From assembly GCA_017859955.1 (NCBI GenBank), contig JAFNAB010000007.1, positions 1 through 43,505 of the forward strand: a DNA stretch of 43,505 nucleotides. Reading direction: 5' to 3'. Position 1 is the first letter of the stretch. Each line of letters begins with the position of its first letter. Position numbers and translations under genes: made by a program. Shown here in pieces: positions 20,960 through 28,969 of this stretch. The notes beneath the pieces were generated by a model, which saw only the letters and a program-made list of their open reading frames with translations, did no database searches and was not told the origin of the DNA. Source of the stretch: Holophagaceae bacterium (GTDB lineage: Bacteria > Acidobacteriota > Holophagae > Holophagales > Holophagaceae).

Positions 20960-21819
20960 GATTCCTCAGCAGAAAGCTGTTTCCAGAATGCGGCAAAACC
21001 GTCTTTTTGTAAGGGCACTTTTTTCTTCAATTGATCCGCAAAGGCCCTGAAGGCCTGGGCCGAAGGGGAGCGGGGATAGAGTTCCACCACACCGCGCTGC
21101 TGACGCACAGACTGGAGCAAGTGGGGATCGGTGGGAATCATGCCCAGAATGTTCAGTTCCTTGCCCAGGAAGCGCAAGGCGGCGGCCTGCAGCTGCTCGA
21201 GGGTCTCCTCCGCCTCCGACTCCACCTGCGCATTGTTGACCACAACCCAGATGGGCTTCTGGGGATCCCGCAGGTGGATGACCTTCACCATGGCGTAGGC
21301 ATCCACCAGGGAAGTAGGCTCGGGCGTCGTCACCAGGATGACCTCCTGGGCGGCCATGAGGAGCTTCACCACCGAGTCGTGGATACCGGCGGCCGTATCG
21401 ATGAGCAGCCAGTCCTGGGTTTCGGCCACCCGCTGGAGGCCCTGTACGAGACGCAACTCGGCCATGGTGTCCAGACGGGTCAGCTCCTGGATGCCACTGG
21501 AAGCGGGGATGACCTTGATACCCAGAGGCCCATCGAGAATGATCTCCTCGAGGATCTTCTCGCCCCGGAGCACATGTTCGAGGGTATGGGTGGGGGTCAG
21601 CCCCAGCAGGATATCCAGATTGGCCAGGCCGAAGTCCGCATCGAGCACCAGCACACGTTGACCCACCCGGGCCAGGGACATGGCCAACCCCGCCACTACG
21701 TTCGTCTTACCCACACCACCCTTGCCACTGGTGACCGCCAGAACCCTTGAGGGGAAGAGGGTGCTTTCGGCCCGCTGCCCCTGCGCCATGGCCCGGAGCC
21801 GGGATGCCTGATCGTTCAT
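20956..21819 (-). CDS. flhG: FlhG (YlxH/FleN) MinD-like ATPase, flagellar number regulator
   Basis: A 287-aa ParA/MinD-family ATPase that limits flagellar number and works against FlhF. The deviant Walker A motif GKGGVGKT begins near residue 32, followed by VLVLDADFGLANLDILLG and LLIDTAAGI (Walker B). The N-terminal ~25 residues contain the DQASRLR segment typical of FlhG, which in homologues stimulates the FlhF GTPase. The C-terminus has an amphipathic stretch (FADQLKKKVPLQ) that may serve membrane binding. It overlaps flhF and fliA by four bases on each side. Confidence 0.95.
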   Translation of the reverse strand: MNDQASRLRAMAQGQRAESTLFPSRVLAVTSGKGGVGKTNVVAGLAMSLARVGQRVLVLDADFGLANLDILLGLTPTHTLEHVLRGEKILEEIILDGPLGIKVIPASSGIQELTRLDTMAELRLVQGLQRVAETQDWLLIDTAAGIHDSVVKLLMAAQEVILVTTPEPTSLVDAYAMVKVIHLRDPQKPIWVVVNNAQVESEAEETLEQLQAAALRFLGKELNILGMIPTDPHLLQSVRQQRGVVELYPRSPSAQAFRAFADQLKKKVPLQKDGFAAFWKQLSAEES

Positions 21820-23144
21820 AGGTTCACCTGGGGAGCTGGGAGGATGAGGTCAGCCACCCGACGGGAAGTGGCCATTTCGAGGTCCTGGGGCACTTCCTGC
21901 CCAGTTCCCAGATAACTCAAGGGACGCTTGACCCGCACCAGGGTCGAGAGGATGGGACCGAAGGTGCTGGTCTCATCCAGTTTGGTGAAGATGATGCGTC
22001 CAGGCTTCAGAGGCTCGAAGCGCTGGGCCAGGTCCGCCAGATCCTTGGGCTTGGTGGTGGCGGACAGCACCAGGTGGGTCTCCACCTCCGGCAGCTCGTC
22101 CAGGAAGCGGCGGAGCTGCCCCAGAGTCTCCGTATCCTTGGGGTTGTGACCCGGCGTATCGATGAGCACCAGGGCACGGTCCTGATAGAAGCGGAGGGCG
22201 CTGCGCAGGTCCTCCACCGTCAGGGCCACATGGATGGGCACCTGGAGGATCTGGGCGTACTGCTGGAGCTGGTCCACTGCCGCCAGGCGGAAGGTATCCA
22301 GGGTGAGCAGGGCCACCTTCTGCTTGAGTTCGAGCTTGGCATAGGCCGCCAGCTTGGCGATGGTGGTGGTCTTGCCGACCCCCGTGGGGCCCACCAGGGC
22401 CGCCACCCGCATCTTGCCTGGATCCAGCTGGATGGGAGCCGCCACTGGGATGAAATTCGCGATCACCCGTCGCATGAAGAGCCGGGCCTTCTCGGGGTCC
22501 ACGGTCTCGTCACCGCACTGTTCCAGCAGCGAGCGCTGGGTGTATTCGCAAAGCCTCAGCGCGATGAGAGAGTCCACATCGTTGCCCACCAGATCGCCGT
22601 AGAGCTCCAGCAGGCTTGGAGGCAGGTGCAGTTGAGCCTGGGGCATGCCCTGTTTCTGGATGCGGCTCAGCATGGCCTTGAGCTGGTCCAGCTCCCGGAG
22701 GATGGAGGCATTCTTGGACTCCTGGTCCTTGAGGGCCTCCACCGCGCCCTTGATCTCCAGGAGCTCCCGCCGCAGGGGCTGGAGATCCACCGGTGGTGGC
22801 GGGGGGGGAGGCAGCGGCGCCCTGGAAGGCGCTGCCGGGGCAGGAGCTGCAATCACAGGTGCCCCTTCAGACCTCAGGGCCATGGGCGGATCCGTCGGCA
22901 CGGGGCGCTGCGCCCGCCCTGCCAGAGGAGGACGCAGGCCATAGGTGCCACCGACAGCCATCGCCGGCTCGGGGGCCACCGGGGCCTGGGCTTCGTCCAC
23001 CGCCGCCGTCACCTCGATGAGGGACGCGCCGGATGCGTTCTTCCGGGTCTTGGTGGAAAGGATGAAGGCCTCCTCCCCCATCTCCCGCTTGATGGTTTCC
23101 AGCGCATCCTGCATGGAGGCAGCTTCAAAGGTCTTCACGCGCAT
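21816..23144 (-). CDS. flhF: FlhF, SRP-type GTPase for flagellar placement
   Basis: A 442-aa GTPase of the SRP/SRalpha family that recruits the first flagellar components to the pole or other insertion site. The N-terminal basic domain begins MRVKTFEAASMQDALETIKREMG, as in FlhF. A Pro-rich linker (~85-120) follows, then the N domain and the G domain with GPTGVGKTTTIAKLAA (~225-240), LLTLDTFRLAAVDQL, LIDTPGH and the nucleotide-specificity stretch FTKLDET. The gene overlaps flhG by four bases. A 148-base gap containing a long stem-loop separates it from flhA, which is unusual in an otherwise overlapping operon. Confidence 0.96.
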   Translation of the reverse strand: MRVKTFEAASMQDALETIKREMGEEAFILSTKTRKNASGASLIEVTAAVDEAQAPVAPEPAMAVGGTYGLRPPLAGRAQRPVPTDPPMALRSEGAPVIAAPAPAAPSRAPLPPPPPPPVDLQPLRRELLEIKGAVEALKDQESKNASILRELDQLKAMLSRIQKQGMPQAQLHLPPSLLELYGDLVGNDVDSLIALRLCEYTQRSLLEQCGDETVDPEKARLFMRRVIANFIPVAAPIQLDPGKMRVAALVGPTGVGKTTTIAKLAAYAKLELKQKVALLTLDTFRLAAVDQLQQYAQILQVPIHVALTVEDLRSALRFYQDRALVLIDTPGHNPKDTETLGQLRRFLDELPEVETHLVLSATTKPKDLADLAQRFEPLKPGRIIFTKLDETSTFGPILSTLVRVKRPLSYLGTGQEVPQDLEMATSRRVADLILPAPQVNL

Positions 23145-23159
23145 GGGGCACCAAAAGAA

Positions 23160-23281
23160 AATTCAACCACGGAGGCACGAAGGCACGAAGGAAGCACGAA
23201 GAAAAAAGTAATTAATTTTTTATATATTCTCATTTTCTTTCTTTGCTTTTCTTTGTGTCTTGGTGTCTTCGTGGTGGAATT
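23160..23281. repeat. Long imperfect stem-loop of CACGAAGG-type units between flhA and flhF
   Basis: The left arm (23160-23190) and right arm (23251-23281) are inverted copies of a 31-base sequence with 25 identities. Four of the six mismatches would be G-U pairs when the plus strand is RNA. The arm is built of CACGAAGGCACGAAG-like units. The loop is ~60 bases, T/A-rich, with no reading frame. Sequences of this kind ('CCACGAAGACACGAAG') recur between genes of many environmental bacteria; I know of no assigned function. Its position inside the flagellar transcript means it is transcribed. Confidence 0.8.
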
Positions 23282-23292
23282 CAGCCCTTGCC

Positions 23293-25386
23293 TCATGACA
23301 CCGTCCCCAGGTTCACGACCCGCACATCCAGCGGAATCTCACTGTGGCTCAGGACGACCAGGTGGGGCATGACCCGCTCCAGGAGTCGGCGCAGGTGGGG
23401 TCGCACCACGGGATTGGTGAGCAACACGGGCTGGGCTCCCGGTAGCAGCTGGGTGATGCCCGTAGTGATTCGGTTCAGGACCTCCTGGATTCGACCAGGG
23501 TCCATGGCCAGGAAGCTGCCCCGGTCCGTGGTCTCGATGCCACCCTGAAGGGTCTGCTCCAGCACTGGATCCAGGATCAGGACACCCAGTTCGTTGTTTT
23601 CGGAAAGATGTGGCGTAGTCAGGGTCCTTCCCATGTGCTGACGGACGTATTCCGTGAGCATGAGGGGATCCCGGGTGATGAGGGCCGCATCACCCGTAGC
23701 CTCCAGGATGCGCCCCAGGTCCCGGACCGAAACCCGCTCCCTCAGCAGATTCTGCAGCACCTTCTGCAGCGTTCCCGTATTGACAACCCCCGGCACCAGT
23801 TCCTCCACTAATTTGGGCGAATGTTCCTTGAGGTTCTCCAGGAGCTGCTGGACCTCGGTCCGACCCAGGAGTTCGGGAGCCTGCTGCTTGACGAGTTCAG
23901 AAAGGTGGGTGGAGATGACCGTGGCCACATCCACCACGGTGTAGCCCATGAGCTGGGCCCGATCCCGCTGATTGTCCTGGATCCAGAAGGCAGGAAGCCC
24001 AAAGGCGGGTTCGGTGGTGGCAATGCCCTGGATATCCTCGGACGCCGTTCCCGGGTTCATGGCCAGGAATAGCCCCGGCGAGACCTCGCTGCGACCGATC
24101 TCCTCTCCCCGCAGCAGGACGCGGTAGGCATTGGCTGGGAGCTGGAGGTTGTCGCGGATACGGATGGGGGGCACCACGATACCCAGGTCCTGGGCCATCT
24201 GGCGCCGGATGGCCTTGATGCGCTCCAGCACCGTGCCGCCCTGGGCCGCATCCAGCAGGGGGATCAGCCCATAGCCGACCTCAAGGCCCAGGGGATCCAC
24301 CTTGAGCAGAGCCTCCACTTTCTCCGGGCCCTCAGCGGGCTTGAGCTTATCCTTGGCATCCGCCAGGGCCTTTTCATCCGCCTTCTGATGACCCAGCTTC
24401 CAGGCGGAATAGGCCAGGATGCCAAAGATGATGCCCATCACCCAGAAGGGCACCAGGGGCAGCCCCGGAACGGCGCCGAAGAGAATGAGCACTGATGCCG
24501 CGATGGCCAGCGGGCGGTGGTCGATGCCGAGCTGGGCGACGATCTGGGAACCCAGATTAAGGGTCTGGCTGCCACTTCGGGTGGTCAGAATGGCACCGCC
24601 CACAGAGATGAGCAGGCTGGGAATGGCCGTCACCAGACCATCACCCACCGTCAGCAGCGTGAAAGTCTCCATGGCCTGCATCACGGGCACGTTGTACTTG
24701 ATGATCCCGATGAGGATGCCCGCCACAATATTGACGGCCAGGATGATCAGGGCCGCGACGGCATCCCGCTGGGTGAACTTCACGGCACCGTCCATGGCGC
24801 CGTAGAAGCTGGCCTCTTCCTGGATATCCTTGCGCCGCCGCCGGGCTTCGTGCTCATCGATGTACCCGGCGTTCAGGTCCGCGTCGATGGCCATCTGCTT
24901 GCCGGGCATGGCGTCCAGGGTGAAGCGTGCAGTCACTTCCGCGATGCGGCCGGCACCGTGGTTGATCACCAGGAACTGGATGGCCAGCAGGATGAGGAAT
25001 ACCACCAGGCCGATGATGTAGCTGCCGCCCACGACGAACTGCCCGAAGGCCCGGATCATGTGGCCTGCGGCGTCGGGCCCCTGCTCGCCGCCGTATAGCA
25101 GGATGCGGCGGGTGGCGGCCACGTTCAGCGAGAGCCGGAAGAGGGTGACGATCAGAAGCACCGAGGGGTAGGCGTTGAACTCCTGAGGTCGGGCCACATA
25201 CATGCCCACGATGAGGATCAGCAGAGAGATCGTGATGTTCAGAACAATGAGCACATCCAGCACGAAGGCCGGAAGCGGCAGCACCATCACCACCAGAACG
25301 ATGAGTACGAAAACCGGCGCAGCCAGATCCACCCGCTTGGAGAGGCGAGCCATGTACGGCAGTAATCGGTCCAGGAAAGTCAGCAT
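23293..25386 (-). CDS. flhA: Flagellar export gate protein FlhA
   Basis: A 697-aa inner-membrane component of the flagellar type III export apparatus. The N-terminal ~330 residues contain eight hydrophobic helices. The conserved loop with DGAVKFTQRDAVAALIILAVNI and GDGLVTAIPSLLIS is the FHIPEP region facing the cytoplasm. The C-terminal ~350 residues form the domain that docks chaperone-substrate complexes (PLGLEVGYGLIPLLD, PEPAFG-like segment, LREREVSVRDLGRILEATGDA-type helix). Length matches the family. It is the first gene of the operon, with a sigma-54-like promoter just upstream. flhB, often adjacent, is not in the window. Confidence 0.97.
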   Translation of the reverse strand: MLTFLDRLLPYMARLSKRVDLAAPVFVLIVLVVMVLPLPAFVLDVLIVLNITISLLILIVGMYVARPQEFNAYPSVLLIVTLFRLSLNVAATRRILLYGGEQGPDAAGHMIRAFGQFVVGGSYIIGLVVFLILLAIQFLVINHGAGRIAEVTARFTLDAMPGKQMAIDADLNAGYIDEHEARRRRKDIQEEASFYGAMDGAVKFTQRDAVAALIILAVNIVAGILIGIIKYNVPVMQAMETFTLLTVGDGLVTAIPSLLISVGGAILTTRSGSQTLNLGSQIVAQLGIDHRPLAIAASVLILFGAVPGLPLVPFWVMGIIFGILAYSAWKLGHQKADEKALADAKDKLKPAEGPEKVEALLKVDPLGLEVGYGLIPLLDAAQGGTVLERIKAIRRQMAQDLGIVVPPIRIRDNLQLPANAYRVLLRGEEIGRSEVSPGLFLAMNPGTASEDIQGIATTEPAFGLPAFWIQDNQRDRAQLMGYTVVDVATVISTHLSELVKQQAPELLGRTEVQQLLENLKEHSPKLVEELVPGVVNTGTLQKVLQNLLRERVSVRDLGRILEATGDAALITRDPLMLTEYVRQHMGRTLTTPHLSENNELGVLILDPVLEQTLQGGIETTDRGSFLAMDPGRIQEVLNRITTGITQLLPGAQPVLLTNPVVRPHLRRLLERVMPHLVVLSHSEIPLDVRVVNLGTVS

Positions 25387-25408
25387 GTTGACACCGTCCG
25401 GGACGGGG

Positions 25409-25423
25409 GCGAAAGGGGTGCCA
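25409..25423 (-). promoter_or_regulatory. Candidate sigma-54 promoter for flhA
   Basis: On the minus strand the sequence reads TGGCACCCCTTTCGC, with GG and GC separated by exactly ten bases as sigma-54 requires (consensus TGGCAC-N5-TTGC; one mismatch in each half outside the invariant pairs). It ends 23 bases before the flhA start. Sigma-54 control of early flagellar genes is common in polar flagellates. Confidence 0.5.
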
Positions 25424-25557
25424 CAAGGTCGAAGGGGTCCACTTCAGGTCCCAAAAGAGTTCGCCGATCAAATATCGATCCACCCCCTTACCTCCGGCCG
25501 ATGATAGGGTCTATCCTGAAGTGCTCAAACATTCCCCGAACACCATAGGAGGCACCA

Positions 25558-25914
25558 TTGAAGATCCTGGTTGTAGATGACTCTTCAACGATGCGCCGCA
25601 TCATCATCAACACCCTTTCCCGCATCGGCTACACCGATGTGATCGAGGCCGAGCACGGCAAGGCCGGATTGGCCAAGCTCGCCCTAGGCGGGGTCGAGAT
25701 GATCATCACGGACTGGAACATGCCTGAAATGGACGGCCTCGAGTTCGTTCAGAACGTGCGCACCCAGAACGGAACGATCCCCATCCTCATGGTCACCACC
25801 AACGCCGCCAAGGAGGACATTGTTCAGGCCCTTCAGTCCGGCGTGAACAACTACGTCGTCAAGCCCTTCACCCCTGAGACCCTCAAGGAAAAGATCGAGT
25901 CCCTCCTGGGTTGA
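25558..25914 (+). CDS. cheY: CheY chemotaxis response regulator
   Basis: A 118-aa single-domain receiver. Acidic residues D7/D8 (VVDDSS), phospho-acceptor D52 (ITDWNMPEMDGL), T in MVTTNAAKED and lysine K103 in VVKPFTP are all present, and the NMPEMDGLEF run is of the CheY type. Phosphorylated CheY would bind FliM, encoded in the divergent flagellar operon, to change motor rotation. The start is TTG 25558, six bases after AGGAGG (25547-25552); no nearby ATG fits. A strong terminator follows, so it is probably monocistronic. Confidence 0.94.
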   Translation: MKILVVDDSSTMRRIIINTLSRIGYTDVIEAEHGKAGLAKLALGGVEMIITDWNMPEMDGLEFVQNVRTQNGTIPILMVTTNAAKEDIVQALQSGVNNYVVKPFTPETLKEKIESLLG

Positions 25915-25940
25915 TTCGAAAGCGCTTGCTTCTCTTAGAC

Positions 25941-25965
25941 AGGAGCCGGTTTCGGCTCCTTTTTT
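25941..25965 (+). terminator. Rho-independent terminator after cheY
   Basis: AGGAGCCG, loop GTTT, CGGCTCCT, followed by TTTTT: a perfect 8-bp stem and T tract 26 bases after the cheY stop. Confidence 0.92.
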
Positions 25966-25985
25966 AGGTCTCGATCCCCCAAGAT

Positions 25986-27227
25986 ATGTCCGCATTCCGC
26001 GCCCTCCGTCATCGCGATTTCTCCATCTACTTCGCTGGCCAACTGGTTTCCCTGGTGGGAACCTGGATGCAGAATGTGGCCTTGGGCTGGTGGGTGTACC
26101 GCCTCACCGGCCAGGTTTCCATGCTGGGCCTTGTGATGTTCGCCTCCCAGGCTCCGACCCTCCTGCTGGTGCCCCTAGGGGGGATGGTGGCGGATCGCGT
26201 GCCACCCCGCACCGTACTTCTGATCACCCAGGCAACCTACCTGATCCAGGCCTTGGGCATGACCGTTCTGGCCTTTTCGGGGCACCCGACCATTCCCATG
26301 ATCCTCGGTCTGGCGGTGGCTTCCGGGGCCATCACCGCCTTTGATCTCCCGGGCCGCCAGGTGCTCGTGGCCCAGGTGGTGGACCAGGAGACCCTGCCCA
26401 ACGCCATCGCCCTCCAGAGCGCCATCTTTCACGGCAGCCGGATCGTCGGGCCATTCTTTGCCCTGCACATCGTCCAGATCAGCAGTGAAGGCTGGTGCTT
26501 CCTGGTAAACGCCATCAGCTACCTGGCAGCCCTCGTGGCGCTGGGTGTCCTGCGCACCCGATTCAGGCCGGAGGCGAAGGAACGGTACAGCCCTGGGCAA
26601 CAGATCGTGCAGGGATTTCAATACATCTGGGAAAAACGGGCATTCCGGCACCTCATGGGCCTCCTGGCCCTGATCGTCGGATTGGGCATGCCCTTCACAA
26701 CCCTGTTGCCCGCCCTGGCCCAGGGTGTACTGCACATCGATGCCCGGGGACTGGGCTGGCTGGTGGTCAGTTCGGGTCTGGGCGCCACCGCAGGCGCCAT
26801 GCTCCTGGCCTCCCGAAAGGAGGCGAAGGGGCTCAACCGCATGGTGTTCGCCTCTGCCCTCTTCTTCGCCATTTCCCTCGCCTGTTTCGCCCAGGCCCGC
26901 AGCCTCATGCCTGCCATGCTCCTGCTTCCCCTCACCAGCTTCGGGCTGGTGGCCTTCAACACCGCCACCAACACCTTCATCCAGCTCATGACCCCCAATG
27001 CGATGCGGGGTCGCGTCACCGCCATCTACAGCATGGTGTTCATGGCCGCCATGCCCTTGGGCATCCTGAGCACTGGCTTTCTCGCCCAGCGGCTGGGCCT
27101 TCCCGCGACCCTCTGCCTGGGAGCCGGCGGCTGTCTGGTGGGAGCCATCATCTTCGCCTTCGTCTTCCCGAAGCACGGCGAATCGAGGCCAGAGGAAGCC
27201 CTTAGCCGTTCGCCAGAAACAACCTGA
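25986..27227 (+). CDS. MFS transporter, EntS-like family
   Basis: A 413-aa inner-membrane protein with about 12 hydrophobic helices. The N-terminus FRALRHRDFSIYFAGQLVSLVGTWMQNVALGWWVYRLTG, the segment GGMVADRVPPRT (the MFS loop 2-3 motif) and FDLPGRQVLV are typical of the MFS_3/EntS group, whose members export siderophores or drugs. The start 21 bases after the cheY terminator T tract lacks a strong ribosome-binding site (TCCCCCAAGAT), so the exact start is uncertain. No biosynthetic cluster is next to it, so the substrate cannot be named. Confidence 0.85.
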   Translation: MSAFRALRHRDFSIYFAGQLVSLVGTWMQNVALGWWVYRLTGQVSMLGLVMFASQAPTLLLVPLGGMVADRVPPRTVLLITQATYLIQALGMTVLAFSGHPTIPMILGLAVASGAITAFDLPGRQVLVAQVVDQETLPNAIALQSAIFHGSRIVGPFFALHIVQISSEGWCFLVNAISYLAALVALGVLRTRFRPEAKERYSPGQQIVQGFQYIWEKRAFRHLMGLLALIVGLGMPFTTLLPALAQGVLHIDARGLGWLVVSSGLGATAGAMLLASRKEAKGLNRMVFASALFFAISLACFAQARSLMPAMLLLPLTSFGLVAFNTATNTFIQLMTPNAMRGRVTAIYSMVFMAAMPLGILSTGFLAQRLGLPATLCLGAGGCLVGAIIFAFVFPKHGESRPEEALSRSPETT

Positions 27228-27255
27228 AAGGGATTGATTGTCCCGAAACGGGCCC

Positions 27256-27283
27256 TAATCTCCACACCCCATTCTGCCGATAC
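27256..27283 (+). promoter_or_regulatory. Candidate sigma-28 (FliA) promoter
   Basis: TAAT at 27256-27259 and GCCGATAC at 27276-27283, close to the FliA consensus TAAA-N15-GCCGATAA (one mismatch in each element, spacer 16 rather than 15). It lies 45 bases before the start codon of a 57-aa gene. The GCCGATA core is the strongest part of the match. Confidence 0.5.
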
Positions 27284-27327
27284 ATGAAATGCCCTACGGG
27301 GCCACTTTTGTTTGTACGGAGGGCGCC

Positions 27328-27501
27328 ATGGCATCGGTTTCCGCCACCAGCAGTTCGGGAAGTGTGCAGATGCAGGAAGCCGAGCGTCTCCGTGCCGCTC
27401 AGCAGGCCCAGCAGAGCCAGACGGCCAAGTCCGCACCACCGCCCAAGCCATCGCCGGTCAAGGATGCCAATCTGGGCAAGAACCTGGATGTGACGGCCTG
27501 A
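27328..27501 (+). CDS. Small 57-aa protein of unknown function
   Basis: Begins MASVSATSSSGS, followed by a short amphipathic helix (VQMQEAERLRAAQQAQQ) and a Pro/Lys-rich tail ending LGKNLDVTA. There is no signal peptide or membrane segment. ATG 27328 has GGAGGG at 27318-27323, a good ribosome-binding site, and a sigma-28-like promoter lies just upstream. Both support a real gene, possibly of the flagellar regulon. The composition (Ala, Gln, Ser, Lys, Pro) suggests a mostly disordered protein. I do not recognise a family. An earlier in-frame ATG at 27289 would add 13 residues but has no ribosome-binding site. Confidence 0.6.
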   Translation: MASVSATSSSGSVQMQEAERLRAAQQAQQSQTAKSAPPPKPSPVKDANLGKNLDVTA

Positions 27502-27562
27502 AGACGGACGCCTCCAAGACTGGACTCGGGGCACAAAACCCGTGCGCCGCGAGTAGACGTGG

Positions 27563-27591
27563 AGCTGGTTGAGATATAATCTCAACCAGCT
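27563..27591 (+). promoter_or_regulatory. 29-bp palindrome enclosing a TATAAT -10 box
   Basis: AGCTGGTTGAGAT, spacer ATA, ATCTCAACCAGCT: a perfect 13-bp inverted repeat. A consensus -10 hexamer TATAAT (27575-27580) sits at its centre, with GTAGAC (27553-27558) 16 bases upstream as a modest -35. A repressor bound here would block the promoter of the cation transporter that starts 38 bases downstream. There is no T tract, so a terminator is unlikely. Confidence 0.7.
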
Positions 27592-27628
27592 GGATCCCAT
27601 CTACCCCCAGCGAAAGGGGTTTTCCTCA

Positions 27629-28282
27629 ATGAGCTCTTTTTCCCGTGAGAGAACCCCGTCCCAATGGATCGCCTTGGCCAAGTTCCTGGCCTGGTTCACG
27701 ATTCTCTACAACCTCGTGGAAGGCATGGTCTCCATGGGATTTGGAGCGGCGGACGAGTCTCTGGCCCTGTTCGGCTTCGGCGCGGACAGCTTCATCGAAG
27801 TGGGTTCCGCCATCCTCATCCTCTGGCGGCTCGGAACATCAGGATGCGAAACGACACGGCTGAAGCGCGAGCGGAAGGCCACCCAGGGCATTGCCCTCCT
27901 CCTGATCCTCCTGGCCCTGTTCACAATCCTGGGAGCACTCTGGCGGCTCTGGACGCGTCAGCACCCCGACACCACCCTGCCTGGGGTGATCATCTCCCTG
28001 GCCAGCCTCAGCTTCATGTACGGGCTTTGGGCTTCCAAGAAACGCTGCGCCGCGGCCCTGGACAGCCGAGCGCTGGCCAGTGATGCGGCCTGCAGCCTGG
28101 CTTGCATGCAGCTCTCGGCGGTCCTCCTGCTGGGGAGCCTGGCCTTCCTGATCCTTCCCGGGCTTTGGTGGATCGATTCCGTGGCCGCCTTGGCCATCGG
28201 CGCCTTCATACTGAAGGAGGGATGGGGAAGCCTGCGGGCGGCCCGCCATCCGGATTTTTCGGGCGGCTGCGGCTGCCATTGA
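27629..28282 (+). CDS. Compact cation-transporter-like membrane protein
   Basis: A 217-aa protein with about six hydrophobic helices, resembling the membrane part of cation diffusion facilitators. GFGADSFIEVGSAILIL and ALASDAACSLACMQLSAVLL occupy the places of the metal-site helices 2 and 5 of that family, with an aspartate kept in each but the usual histidines replaced. The normal cytoplasmic C-terminal domain is missing; the protein ends with GGCGCH, a possible metal-binding tail. It is related to proteins labelled simply 'cation transporter'. ATG 27629 is preceded by AAAGGGG at nine bases. The palindromic promoter upstream suggests control by a dedicated, perhaps metal-responsive, repressor (inference). 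The exonuclease gene starts 10 bases downstream. Confidence 0.7.
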   Translation: MSSFSRERTPSQWIALAKFLAWFTILYNLVEGMVSMGFGAADESLALFGFGADSFIEVGSAILILWRLGTSGCETTRLKRERKATQGIALLLILLALFTILGALWRLWTRQHPDTTLPGVIISLASLSFMYGLWASKKRCAAALDSRALASDAACSLACMQLSAVLLLGSLAFLILPGLWWIDSVAALAIGAFILKEGWGSLRAARHPDFSGGCGCH

Positions 28283-28292
28283 GGGAGCCTCC

Positions 28293-28862
28293 TTGAGCCA
28301 GTCCAGCCAAAGCCTGCGGGTCGCCATCGTGGATACGGAAACCACGGGACTCTACCCAAGCCAGGACCGCATCATCGAAATCGCCATCATCCTGGTGGAG
28401 GCCGAGCGCCAGACGGGACGGATCGTGGGCGAAGTCGCTCGCTACGACGCTCTCCAGGACCCGGGCTTTCCCATGCCCTACGGAGCCTTCGCCGTCCATG
28501 GGATCAGCGATGCCATGGTCCGGGGCCAGCGCATTGACGCCCAGGCCGTCAGCGGCCTCCTGAGCCAAGCGGAACTCCTGGTCGCCCACAACGCGGGCTT
28601 CGACAAGGGCTTCGTCGCTCAGGTGATGCCGGAATGCGCCTCCCTCCTCTGGGGCTGCTCCTGCCGCGGAGTCCCCTGGCGGCGGCACTTCCCGGTCCCT
28701 TCGGCCAAGCTCCAGACCCTGGCCGATCACCTTCAACTCGAACGGGGCACCGCCCACCGGGCCATGGGGGACGTGGAAACGACCTTGGCCCTGTTGCGAA
28801 CCGAATTGCCCGGAGAGGACATGACTGCCCTAGGGCATCTGATCCGCAAAAAGCTCCGCTGA
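28293..28862 (+). CDS. DEDDh 3'-5' exonuclease (DnaQ-like)
   Basis: A 189-aa protein of the DnaQ/RNase T superfamily. Exo I is VDTETTGL (D14, E16), Exo II is AHNAGFDKGFV, and Exo III is HRAMGDVETTLAL with the HxxxxD spacing, so all four metal-binding acidic residues and the catalytic histidine are present. It lacks a polymerase-binding extension, so it may be a stand-alone proofreading-like or repair nuclease rather than the replicative epsilon subunit. The start is TTG 28293, with GGAG five bases upstream. It follows the transporter gene by 10 bases, probably in one transcript. Confidence 0.88.
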   Translation: MSQSSQSLRVAIVDTETTGLYPSQDRIIEIAIILVEAERQTGRIVGEVARYDALQDPGFPMPYGAFAVHGISDAMVRGQRIDAQAVSGLLSQAELLVAHNAGFDKGFVAQVMPECASLLWGCSCRGVPWRRHFPVPSAKLQTLADHLQLERGTAHRAMGDVETTLALLRTELPGEDMTALGHLIRKKLR

Positions 28863-28969
28863 TCCTGCTGGGCGTCCTCATCGCCCTCCTGGTCTATGCC
28901 TCACATCCCGAGGTCTTCTGAAAGTCGGGCTGGTACAATGGCCTTCCCCGCGATTCCGGAGGAATGCCC

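Noticed and set aside
22074-23372. Long plus-strand open frame of 432 codons opposite flhF
   Set aside because: It is the mirror of flhF codon bias in GC-rich DNA, is rich in His/Gly/Arg with no domain, and the FlhF motifs are on the other strand.
25497-25504. GCCGATGA upstream of cheY as a sigma-28 -10 element
   Set aside because: No TAAA-like -35 at the required 15-base distance.
28803-28921. Possible tiny membrane peptide ending LLGVLIALLVYASHPEVF
   Set aside because: The hydrophobic tail is suggestive, but there is no credible start codon or ribosome-binding site and it overlaps the exonuclease 3' end.
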